A stretch of DNA of 64,000 nt. Source: Aestuariibius sp. HNIBRBA575 (GTDB taxonomy: Bacteria; Pseudomonadota; Alphaproteobacteria; Rhodobacterales; Rhodobacteraceae). This document shows positions 25,242 through 32,201 of the stretch, in pieces. Below the pieces are notes generated by a model that saw only the letters and a program-made list of their open reading frames with translations, had not been told where the DNA came from and did no database searches. Location: contig NZ_CP162414.1 of the NCBI RefSeq assembly GCF_040932005.1, positions 1,453,501-1,517,500 on the forward strand. Reading direction: 5' to 3'. A program made the translations under genes and the position numbers. How positions within the stretch are numbered: position 1 is the stretch's first letter; every line of letters starts with the position of its first letter.

Positions 25242-25892
25242 TTAACCAAATATTCGTGCCACTTCGCGCAAAATTTTCCGACGGATTGCGTCAGGATATT
25301 CACGATGGCCGCGTGCGGTGATGACAAACCCGTCGCGTGTGATGATGGATCGGTGAAAATAGACGGTGATCGTCAGGCCCATACCTTCTATGGCGATGCC
25401 ATTGACCGTCACCCCCATGCGTTCTGCGCGTGTGCGTAACGGTCTGACATCAATGCCAGAATTGGCTGTGCCGTCGCCCGACACATCGATAATTTTCCGG
25501 TGGCAGTCCGGGGCGTTTTCCATCTGATCCAATGCCAAAGACAACGCATTCCCCGGCGCAGTGTCCGACAGGGCAAAGGCCCGCGGTGTGGTGCGTGCGA
25601 TCAGGGCAAATTCGCGAACCTGGTCGCCATTGGTTAAAATCGTCCAGGGTTGCGTGATCATTTGGCGGTCTTGGCCGGACCATTGCATGACCGACATGGC
25701 GACCTGACCGGCAATGATTTCATCCATGATTTCCGGATCCAGCAACGCATCGGCCAAACCGTCAGTTTGCAAACGGTATTCGCCTTCGTCAATTGAATTG
25801 GACACATCGATCATCAACAGCAACGCCGTTGAACAGGCCTGCGCCATTGACGTTACAAAACAAAAGAGGATCGAAATCGCTAATTTGAACAT
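25242..25892 (-). CDS. Secreted DUF1194 protein with von Willebrand A-like fold
   Basis: A 216-residue protein with a signal peptide (MFKLAISILFCFVTSMAQA). The metal-ion-dependent adhesion site is intact: DVSNS (DxSxS) near residue 29, a threonine region TAPGNALSLAL, and DVSGDGTANSG. This matches DUF1194, a proteobacterial vWA-like family exported to the periplasm; no function has been shown. The frame is open to 25961, but the ATG at 25892 starts the signal peptide. A 16-bp palindrome lies 39 bases upstream. Confidence 0.85.
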   Translation of the reverse strand: MFKLAISILFCFVTSMAQACSTALLLMIDVSNSIDEGEYRLQTDGLADALLDPEIMDEIIAGQVAMSVMQWSGQDRQMITQPWTILTNGDQVREFALIARTTPRAFALSDTAPGNALSLALDQMENAPDCHRKIIDVSGDGTANSGIDVRPLRTRAERMGVTVNGIAIEGMGLTITVYFHRSIITRDGFVITARGHREYPDAIRRKILREVARIFG

Positions 25893-25930
25893 GTTTTGAG
25901 TTGAGGCGATTTTGTCAAAAAACTCAAGAG

Positions 25931-25946
25931 GTATGGAATTCCATAC
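25931..25946. promoter_or_regulatory. 16-bp perfect palindrome, candidate operator
   Basis: GTATGGAATTCCATAC is a perfect palindrome without a spacer, in the 5' region of the DUF1194 gene (minus) and ahead of the orphan plus-strand terminator at 26031. It differs from the TGTCTGACA sites of the nearby GntR regulator, so another factor would bind. Confidence 0.5.
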
Positions 25947-25949
25947 TAT

Positions 25950-26055
25950 GCAGATGCACATCAGAAGGCGAGATAGGGGGCCACCTTCGGATCATTTTGA
26001 TCAAGTTGTTTTGTGGGGGTAATGAGTTTGGGCCGTCCTTCGGGGCGGTCTTTTT
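25950..26055 (+). ncRNA. Candidate small RNA defined by an orphan terminator
   Basis: No coding frame on the plus strand is credible here, yet a strong terminator ends at 26055. A transcript of roughly 100 bases would contain the stem GATCATTTTGATC near 25990. The 5' end and promoter are not resolved; a palindrome at 25931 may be part of its control. Existence is inferred only from the terminator. Confidence 0.35.
26031..26055 (+). terminator. Orphan rho-independent terminator on the plus strand
   Basis: GGCCGTCC (26031-26038), tetraloop TTCG and GGGCGGTC (26043-26050) make an 8-bp stem with two G-U pairs, followed by TTTTT. On the minus strand no T-run follows, so it cannot serve ssrA or the DUF1194 gene. 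No plus-strand gene is upstream. Confidence 0.75.
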
Positions 26056-26079
26056 CTGTTTAAAAACATCGTTTTCAAT

Positions 26080-26400
26080 GTGGGAAAGCGCAGGTTTCTG
26101 TTGCCAGGTACCTGCAAACCCCGCCTTACGCTGCTAGGCGCAAGGGCTTAATTTTCAATGTTTCGCACAGCTTACGCTGCGAGAGCCATTGGAGCTTTGT
26201 TGTCATTTGCAACTACTCTAAGTGTACCGATAACGGTGGTAACTCACCGAAACAAAGCTAACCCCTTTAGACGTTCGTCGATCCTATTTCGTCCCCATGA
26301 TCCCCAAATGAAGGATTTTGGTGGAGACGCCGGGTACCGCCCCCGGGTCCGATCCGCTTATTACGAGCGCGTTTATGTCCATAGTCCCGAAGGACATTCC
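26080..26400 (-). ncRNA. ssrA: Transfer-messenger RNA, circularly permuted two-piece form
   Basis: Read on the minus strand, the acceptor piece comes first and ends in CGTCTCCACCA (26329-26319), with the T-arm GGACCCGGGGGCGG before it. A 22-base intervening segment (26318-26297) follows, then the coding piece begins with GGGGACG (26296-26290), which pairs with CGTCTCC to rebuild the 7-bp acceptor stem. The tag frame (26210-26172) encodes ANDNKAPMALAA followed by TAA. Downstream helices include a GCAGGT/ACCTGC stem-loop near 26090-26115. The order acceptor-then-coding is the permuted alphaproteobacterial arrangement. Outer ends are approximate. tmRNA rescues stalled ribosomes; SspB nearby handles the tagged products. 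Confidence 0.93.
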
Positions 26401-26526
26401 AAACATAAGGTCTTGTTATCAGGATTGAAAGGGGGCCAAGGCAAAATGATCCATTCCGCCCGTGTTTCGTCTATGGGTCGGATAGGGGCCTGCTGTGATA
26501 CATCGACCGTTTTCCTATGCGCAAAT

Positions 26527-27255
26527 CTAACCTTTTTGGGAATGTTCCGCGCGGTGGCGGCCCAATTCTGCGGTGTAATTGGCCAGTTCGATCAGCGCGC
26601 TATCGGCGGCGCTTGCGCTTCTTGCTTCGATCCCATCGGCAATCGCAATATGAAGCGCAACAATCCGTTCGCGGCTGCGCGCCGTAAAGGTGATCATGTT
26701 CATCAATGGCTGCATCGCCTCAACCGCGCCGGCCAGTTGATAGGACAGAACCGGGTTGCCGGCCCCATCGACCAAAGCCCGGTGAAATGCCACATCTGAG
26801 GCGCAAAAAGCCTCATCCGTCAGGCCGGATTGTTGTTGGCGAAAAATTTCGGCACGCATGGTTGCCAGCTGATCGGCATTGCGCCGCTGCGCTGACAATG
26901 GGGCACAGGCGCGTTCCAATGAAAACCGCGCCTCGCAGGCAATTTCAAAGCTGATCGCGTTCATCGATAACAACAAAGTCGACGTTGTAACCTGTTGAGA
27001 ATACGCGTCTTCGTAAGAAAGCCGATTAACAAACGCACCGCCAGTTGCCCCGCGCTGCGTGCGGATCAGGCTTTGGGCAGCCAGACGTTTTAGCGCCTCG
27101 CGCACCGTGCTGCGTGACACCGAAAACTGTTCGGATAATTCAGCTTCGGATGGCAATCTGGCATCCACGATCAGGTCGCCAGAAACGATCGCTTCTCGGA
27201 TCGAATTTGCGATTTGCGCAGAGAGGTCGGTGGTCTTTTCGGTGGTTTTTTTCAT
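26527..27255 (-). CDS. GntR-family (FadR subfamily) transcriptional regulator
   Basis: A 242-residue repressor-type regulator. An N-terminal winged helix (LPSEAELSEQFSVSRSTVREALKRLAAQSLIRTQRGATGGAFV) is followed by an all-helical FCD ligand-binding domain with metal-binding-type residues (DVAFHRALV, HIAIADGI). The frame is open to 27336 but the ATG at 27255 starts the domain. An 11-bp operator ATGTCTGACAT touches the start codon and a second copy lies 33 bp further, at the start of the divergent DUF2182 operon. It therefore probably represses both itself and that operon. Ligand unknown. Confidence 0.85.
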   Translation of the reverse strand: MKKTTEKTTDLSAQIANSIREAIVSGDLIVDARLPSEAELSEQFSVSRSTVREALKRLAAQSLIRTQRGATGGAFVNRLSYEDAYSQQVTTSTLLLSMNAISFEIACEARFSLERACAPLSAQRRNADQLATMRAEIFRQQQSGLTDEAFCASDVAFHRALVDGAGNPVLSYQLAGAVEAMQPLMNMITFTARSRERIVALHIAIADGIEARSASAADSALIELANYTAELGRHRAEHSQKG

Positions 27256-27266
27256 ATGTCTGACAT
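27256..27266. promoter_or_regulatory. GntR operator, copy 1
   Basis: ATGTC-T-GACAT, an inverted repeat of the TGTCnGACA type typical of FadR-subfamily GntR proteins, lies directly against the start codon of the gntR gene between it and its AGGAA ribosome site. Occupancy would block both transcription and initiation, suggesting autorepression. Confidence 0.65.
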
Positions 27267-27287
27267 TTCCTAATTGCCAGAATTTTA

Positions 27288-27300
27288 AATGTCTGACATT
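27288..27300. promoter_or_regulatory. GntR operator, copy 2, in the DUF2182 promoter
   Basis: AATGTC-T-GACATT repeats the first operator with its centre 33 bp away, about three helical turns. It overlaps the -10 region of a possible plus-strand promoter, TTGCCA (27274-27279), 18-base spacer, ATTAAT (27298-27303), placing the DUF2182 operon under the divergent GntR protein. Confidence 0.65.
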
Positions 27301-27348
27301 AATTTCACAAGACCTGAGTCGCACTCGAAATCGCAAAAGGCCCCAAAG

Positions 27349-28119
27349 ATGAGAGACGTGATCAATCTGCGCGCCGTTTTGTGGCTTAGCTTCTTTGCCA
27401 GCATCCTAGTGGCTTGGGGGGCGGTTTTTGGCATGATCCGGGCCAGTGGGCTGGATTATTCTGGCCGCAGTTTTTGGGATTTGTGTTTGTCATCCGAGGC
27501 CGGGTTTGGCGGATTGACGATCATGTGGATGATCATGATGGCCGCGATGATGTTGCCGACCATGGTGCCAACATTGAAGGTCTATGATGATCTGATCACC
27601 CGTGGCGCGGGCAGCCGGGGCGGCTGGATTGGTGTTTTGGCGGGATATGCGGTGGTCTGGGCTTTGGCGTCAATCGGGTTTGCGGGATTGCAGGTTGCAT
27701 TGGCGCGGGCAGGGATCACCGATGATCTGGGGCGCGCCCAATCTATCTGGTTTGCGGTGACATTGCTGATTGTCGCAGGGGCCTATCAACTGAGCCAAAC
27801 CAAGGCGGCCTGTCAGGATGTATGCCGCACGCCGACCATGTACTTTTTGGGTCACTGGCGGGCAGGTGCCACCGGGGGGTTGCGCATGGGCGCAGAGCTG
27901 GGATTGGTCTGCGTTGGATGCTGCTGGGCGATCATGGGTTTGGCCTTTGTCGGGGGCGCCATGAGCCTGATCTGGATGGGGTTGGCGACGGTTTTTATGG
28001 TGATTGAAAAACTACCGGATGTTGGGCGCTTTGCGCGACAACCTGTTGGTTTTGGACTGATTTTTGTAGGTGTGCTGGTCGCGGCTTTGCACATCACTGA
28101 GCACATAATAGGAGGATAA
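27349..28119 (+). CDS. DUF2182 integral membrane protein
   Basis: A 256-residue membrane protein with about seven hydrophobic segments. It matches DUF2182, described in databases as a predicted metal-binding membrane family: MWMIMMAAMMLPTMVPTL is the methionine-rich signature helix, and a cysteine pair occurs in CVGCCWAIMG, with CQDVC in a loop. AAAAGG precedes the ATG at 27349. The DUF1326 gene starts two bases after its stop, and the ribosome site of that gene lies inside this one. Function unproven; DUF1326 proteins commonly sit next to it. Confidence 0.85.
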   Translation: MRDVINLRAVLWLSFFASILVAWGAVFGMIRASGLDYSGRSFWDLCLSSEAGFGGLTIMWMIMMAAMMLPTMVPTLKVYDDLITRGAGSRGGWIGVLAGYAVVWALASIGFAGLQVALARAGITDDLGRAQSIWFAVTLLIVAGAYQLSQTKAACQDVCRTPTMYFLGHWRAGATGGLRMGAELGLVCVGCCWAIMGLAFVGGAMSLIWMGLATVFMVIEKLPDVGRFARQPVGFGLIFVGVLVAALHITEHIIGG

Positions 28120-28120
28120 C

Positions 28121-28786
28121 ATGTGTGGAGCTGATATCGTAGAGGCGCATCCAATGCGTCGAACCGCAACGCCAACGGATTGGGCGATCAAGGGCGAGCT
28201 GTTTTTGAATTGTTCCTGCACCGTGTTTTGCCCCTGCGTTGTGTCGCTTGGCCAACACCCCCCAACCGAAGGCTATTGTCAGGCTTGGATGGCCATCGCG
28301 ATCGACGAAGGTCATTTTGAGGGCGAAAGCCTGTCAGGTCTGAATGTCGGGCTGATGGTCGATATTCCGGGTCGCATGTCCGAAGGCAATTGGAAAGTCG
28401 CCGCTTATGTCGACAATCGCGCCAGTGACGTGGCCTATGATGGGATTCTAAAAATCTTTAGTGGCCAAGCTGGGGGAACGACGGGTCTGTTTACCATGCT
28501 GGTGTCAGAAATCATCGGTGCTGAACGTGAACAGGTGGAAATCGTGCGCGAAGGCACCAAACGTGGGCTGTATATCGGGCGCAAAATTCAGGGCGAGATT
28601 GAAATGATCCCCGGCGCGGATCCTGACAAACCCGTCACAATGACCAACACCCAATACTGGATGGGCCCTGATGTGATTGCAGCACGTGGGGTGAAATCCA
28701 AGGTGCGTGATTATGGACGGATTTGGGATTTTGGCGGTAAGTCAGGCGAAATCTGTTCCATTGATTGGAGCGGCGGCAAAAAATGA
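28121..28786 (+). CDS. DUF1326 cysteine-rich protein
   Basis: A 221-residue soluble protein of the DUF1326 family. Its N-terminus carries a cluster of cysteines, LNCSCTVFCPCVVSLGQHPPTEGYC, that looks able to bind a metal or carry a redox centre. It ends WSGGKK and its stop overlaps the start of the DinB gene (ATGA). AGGAGG lies six bases before the ATG. The family has no established role; its steady pairing with a DUF2182 membrane partner suggests handling of a metal or thiol compound at the membrane. Confidence 0.85.
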   Translation: MCGADIVEAHPMRRTATPTDWAIKGELFLNCSCTVFCPCVVSLGQHPPTEGYCQAWMAIAIDEGHFEGESLSGLNVGLMVDIPGRMSEGNWKVAAYVDNRASDVAYDGILKIFSGQAGGTTGLFTMLVSEIIGAEREQVEIVREGTKRGLYIGRKIQGEIEMIPGADPDKPVTMTNTQYWMGPDVIAARGVKSKVRDYGRIWDFGGKSGEICSIDWSGGKK

Positions 28787-29289
28787 TAACGCCCGAATAT
28801 TGCGTGACTATGGCGTCCTATAATGCGTGGCAAAACAATCTGTTATGTGGCGCAGTTGATGAATTGTCAGCTGAGGAGCTGAAGGCCGATCGCGGTGCGT
28901 TTTTTGGCTCTATCTGGGCGACGCTGAACCATTTGATCTGGGTGGATCATCTGTGGATTTCACGCTTTGACGGGGGCAGCGCACCCATTGGTGGCATCAA
29001 AGAGGGGCTGAACTACGCCACTGATGCGGCCGATTGGCGGATCAAACGGCGCGACATGGATGCACGGATTTCGGATTGGGCCAATCAGGTGACTTTGGCG
29101 GGTTTGACGGGGGATCTGGTGACTCAGTCTAAAATAATGGGCCGTGACATCACAAAATCCAAGGCGCTGTGCGTCACGCATTTCTTTAATCACCAGACCC
29201 ATCACCGGGGGCAAATCCACGCCATGATGACCCAAACCGGTCAGGATGGGGCACCATCTGATTTGTTTTTCATGGCAGAGCTATCTTGA
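28783..29289 (+). CDS. DinB-family protein
   Basis: A 168-residue four-helix-bundle protein. The metal-binding histidine triad is visible: one His in TLNHLIWVDHLW and an HxxxH pair in THFFNHQTHHRGQ. DinB/DfsB-fold proteins include bacillithiol- and mycothiol-dependent S-transferases, so a thiol-transfer or metal-binding role is plausible, although proteobacteria do not make those thiols. The ATG overlaps the stop of the DUF1326 gene by four bases, placing it as the third member of the GntR-controlled operon. Confidence 0.85.
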   Translation: MITPEYCVTMASYNAWQNNLLCGAVDELSAEELKADRGAFFGSIWATLNHLIWVDHLWISRFDGGSAPIGGIKEGLNYATDAADWRIKRRDMDARISDWANQVTLAGLTGDLVTQSKIMGRDITKSKALCVTHFFNHQTHHRGQIHAMMTQTGQDGAPSDLFFMAELS

Positions 29290-29354
29290 TTCAGCGTTTT
29301 TATCCAAGGGATTAACGCGTGAATCTAAAGTAAATCCACATAAGGAGAACATCA

Positions 29355-30347
29355 ATGTTCAAAGCATTGTTGGTAGAAAAGAACGACGACGGAAAAACGC
29401 AGGCTTCGGTTCAGGACATCGACGAAAGCGCACTGCCCGAAGGCGACGTTTTGGTAAATGTCGAATATTCGACTGTGAACTACAAAGACGGGTTATGCAT
29501 CGGGCCGGGCGGCGGGTTGGTGCGCAATTATCCCCATATTCCGGGCATTGATTTTGCCGGGACCGTCGATACTTCGGATGATCCACGTTACAAACCCGGC
29601 GACAAGGTCGTCCTGACGGGCTGGCGCGTCGGAGAAGCCCATTGGGGCGGCTATGGACAAAAAGCGCGCGTCAAAGCCGATTGGCTGGTACCATTGCCGG
29701 CGGGGTTGGACACACGGTCTGCAATGGCAGTTGGCACGGCTGGTTTCACGGCGATGTTGGCTGTTATGGCACTCGAAGATCATGGGCTAACCCCCGAAAA
29801 AGGAGAGGTTTTAGTGACCGGTGCGGCCGGTGGCGTTGGCTCGGTTGCCACCGCTATATTGGCGCATTTGGGCTATCAGGTTGCCGGTGTTACGGGCCGT
29901 CCGGAACAGGGTGAATATTTGACCCAATTGGGTGCAAGCCGTGTTGTTGCGCGTGAGGAATTGAACGAAACCACCAAACGTCCACTAGAGGCGGAAACCT
30001 GGGCGGGCTGCGTTGATGCGGTTGGCGGGGCGATGTTGGCGCGGGTTTTGGGCCAGATGAAATATGGCGCATCCGTTTCGGCCGTTGGTTTGGCTGGGGG
30101 CGCTGGCCTACCTGCCACGGTCATTCCGTTCCTGCTGCGTGGGGTCAATTTGTTGGGCATCGACAGCGTGATGCAACCATATGACAACCGTTTGCGGGCG
30201 TGGGAACGCATTGCGTCGGACCTGCCCATGGACAAATTGGAGGCAATGATCGTGCCGGCAACATTGGCTGATCTGCCCAAACTGGGTGCGGATATTTTGC
30301 AGGGCCAAGTGCGCGGTCGGGTTGTTGTAAACGTCGCAGACGCCTAA
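29355..30347 (+). CDS. acuI: Acryloyl-CoA reductase AcuI / YhdH-type MDR oxidoreductase
   Basis: A 330-residue zinc-free medium-chain reductase of the YhdH/AcuI group. Typical segments are VEYSTVNYKDGLCI, YPHIPGIDFAGTV, GWRVGEAHWGGYGQKARV and the NADPH loop VTGAAGGVGSVA. AcuI reduces the toxic intermediate acryloyl-CoA to propionyl-CoA during breakdown of dimethylsulfoniopropionate in marine roseobacters. No other DMSP gene (dddL, dddP, dmdA) is near, so here it may serve general acrylate protection. TAAGGAG precedes the ATG and a strong terminator follows. Confidence 0.85.
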   Translation: MFKALLVEKNDDGKTQASVQDIDESALPEGDVLVNVEYSTVNYKDGLCIGPGGGLVRNYPHIPGIDFAGTVDTSDDPRYKPGDKVVLTGWRVGEAHWGGYGQKARVKADWLVPLPAGLDTRSAMAVGTAGFTAMLAVMALEDHGLTPEKGEVLVTGAAGGVGSVATAILAHLGYQVAGVTGRPEQGEYLTQLGASRVVAREELNETTKRPLEAETWAGCVDAVGGAMLARVLGQMKYGASVSAVGLAGGAGLPATVIPFLLRGVNLLGIDSVMQPYDNRLRAWERIASDLPMDKLEAMIVPATLADLPKLGADILQGQVRGRVVVNVADA

Positions 30348-30351
30348 AAAT

Positions 30352-30399
30352 AATCAGGCCCCATGGGGACATGTATGTGGCGCATGGGGCCTGATTTCC
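30352..30399 (+). terminator. Strong terminator after acuI
   Basis: AATCAGGCCCCATG (30352-30365) pairs perfectly with CATGGGGCCTGATT (30383-30396), a 14-bp stem with a 17-base loop, starting four bases after the acuI stop. The T-run is short (TTT). Confidence 0.8.
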
Positions 30400-30519
30400 T
30401 ATCCTTTTGAACAAACATGACCATTCTCATTCCAAAAAATTCGCCCGCGTAGGATATATTGGCAGGGCAGCCCGCCTGTGAACAATGGGCGTGTGCGAGG
30501 TAGAATTGGGAGGTCAGAA

Positions 30520-31731
30520 ATGGTCCTGTATTCAACCCGTCGGCAGGCCAATCTGCCGCGATATTTTGGTCAGGTGTTCGACATTTGCAAACAGATGCAA
30601 CACGGGCAATTGGACTTTGTTTTGCCAGACGGTCGACGGTTTCGCGCGGCTGGAAAACAGCCGGGCCACCATGCGGCGTTGCTTGTTCATGACCCGGATA
30701 TTTTTGCACGATTGATTCGCGAAGGCGATTTGGGATTTTGCGAAGCCTATGTTGATGGGGGCTGGTCATCGCCCGATTTGATGGCGTTTCACGATTTACT
30801 GCATCAGGACAATCAGGCCGTTTATGATGGTTTTCCGGGGCAGGCTGTGTTGCGGTGCTACGAAAGGTTGCGCCACGCATTGAGGTCAAATTCCAAATCC
30901 CAAGCGCGCAAAAACATCCATCATCACTATGATCTGGGCAACGCGTTTTATGAGCTTTGGCTGGATCGATCGATGACCTATTCCAGTGCCCTATTCAAAA
31001 GAAAAAGCGACAGTTTAGAAACCGCTCAGAGGCGTAAATATGCATCGATTGTGGATCAGATGGGGGTGCAACCGGGGGATCATATACTTGAAATCGGCTG
31101 TGGTTGGGGTGGCTTTGCGGAATACGCCGTCAAAGAACGCGGGTTACGTGTTACCGCATTAACCATCAGTCAGGAACAGTTTAACTTCGCCATGGAACGC
31201 TTTGAAAAAAATAACTTATTGGGGGCGGTTGAGGTGAAAATGCGGGACTATCGCGATGAAACCGGGCTGTATGACGGGGTCGCAAGCATCGAAATGTTCG
31301 AAGCGGTCGGTCAAAAATACTGGCCCGTTTATTTCCAAAGCGTTCGGGATCGGTTGAAGCCCGGTGCAAAAGGCACGTTTCAGATCATCACTATAGAAGA
31401 CAAGCGTTGGGACCTTTATCAAAAGGGGGTGGATTTCATCCAGAAATACATCTTTCCTGGGGGGATGTTGGTGTCACCTATGGCACTGCGCCGCGAAATC
31501 GAACGGGCAGGCTTAAATGTCGCGCAATCCATCGAATTCGGCGAAAGTTACAGCCGCACATTGCGCCATTGGCACGCGGTTTTTAACGCCCGTTGGGAAG
31601 ACGTGGCGCAAATGGGATTTGATGAACGGTTCCGCCGCATGTGGAACTTTTACCTCTGCTCTTGCGCGGGGGCGTTTCATGGCGGAAACTGTGACGTGAC
31701 ACAGATCACGGTGCAAAAACCCATCCAATAG
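30520..31731 (+). CDS. Cyclopropane-fatty-acyl-phospholipid synthase family methyltransferase
   Basis: A 403-residue enzyme of the CFA synthase family. The substrate-binding part has HHHYDLGNAFYELWLDRSMTYSSALF, followed by the SAM motif ILEIGCGWGGFAEYA, EMFEAVGQKYWPVYF and YIFPGGMLVSP. It adds a methylene or methyl group to unsaturated acyl chains in membrane lipids. The ATG at 30520 is chosen because GGGAGG lies six bases upstream. It is followed after 25 bases by trgA. In alphaproteobacteria similar enzymes can take part in furan fatty acid synthesis, so the exact product is uncertain. Confidence 0.88.
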   Translation: MVLYSTRRQANLPRYFGQVFDICKQMQHGQLDFVLPDGRRFRAAGKQPGHHAALLVHDPDIFARLIREGDLGFCEAYVDGGWSSPDLMAFHDLLHQDNQAVYDGFPGQAVLRCYERLRHALRSNSKSQARKNIHHHYDLGNAFYELWLDRSMTYSSALFKRKSDSLETAQRRKYASIVDQMGVQPGDHILEIGCGWGGFAEYAVKERGLRVTALTISQEQFNFAMERFEKNNLLGAVEVKMRDYRDETGLYDGVASIEMFEAVGQKYWPVYFQSVRDRLKPGAKGTFQIITIEDKRWDLYQKGVDFIQKYIFPGGMLVSPMALRREIERAGLNVAQSIEFGESYSRTLRHWHAVFNARWEDVAQMGFDERFRRMWNFYLCSCAGAFHGGNCDVTQITVQKPIQ

Positions 31732-31756
31732 GGCGCATCATCCAAGGAGCAGTGAG

Positions 31757-32197
31757 ATGCCAACATTTGCCAGATTGATGGCTGCAATCCTATTTGCAGC
31801 CCTTGCCGCGTATGTTTCCGAGTTGACCAAACCCCTGTACCCACCAGAACGTCAGTTGAATTTCTATACTGAATTCAACGCGTTCTGCGGTTTGATAGTC
31901 GGTTGGCGCGTCGCAGGAAGCCGCGCTGGCATCGGGATTTCCGGCGCGATTGGCTATGGGTTAACGGCGGCGGTCGCCGTGTTTATCACCGCGTTGTTTT
32001 TCCAGTGCGCCTATGAAATGGTCATGCGATCCCTGCAAAAACAATATGACACCGCCCCAGAAGCCGTGATCGGCGTGTTTGAGCTGATGTATGAATACGG
32101 GATCTTCCTTTCGACGGTTCAGGTCTGGGCTGTGACGCTGGTTGGTGGTATTCTGGCCGGGATTTTAACCGAGCTTGTCTCACGGCGTTTCGATTGA
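31757..32197 (+). CDS. trgA: TrgA-family membrane protein, tellurite resistance
   Basis: A 146-residue protein with three or four hydrophobic segments (AAILFAALAAYVSEL, AVAVFITALFF, VWAVTLVGGILAGIL). Sequence and context match TrgA of Rhodobacter sphaeroides, where trgA, trgB and cysK together raise resistance to tellurite. AAGGAGCAG precedes the ATG. trgB starts four bases after the stop. Its biochemical action is unknown. Confidence 0.85.
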   Translation: MPTFARLMAAILFAALAAYVSELTKPLYPPERQLNFYTEFNAFCGLIVGWRVAGSRAGIGISGAIGYGLTAAVAVFITALFFQCAYEMVMRSLQKQYDTAPEAVIGVFELMYEYGIFLSTVQVWAVTLVGGILAGILTELVSRRFD

Positions 32198-32201
32198 CCT
32201 T

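Noticed and set aside
26158-26799. A 213-residue plus-strand frame across ssrA
   Set aside because: It runs over the tmRNA and the antisense of gntR; its composition is irregular and no start signal is present.
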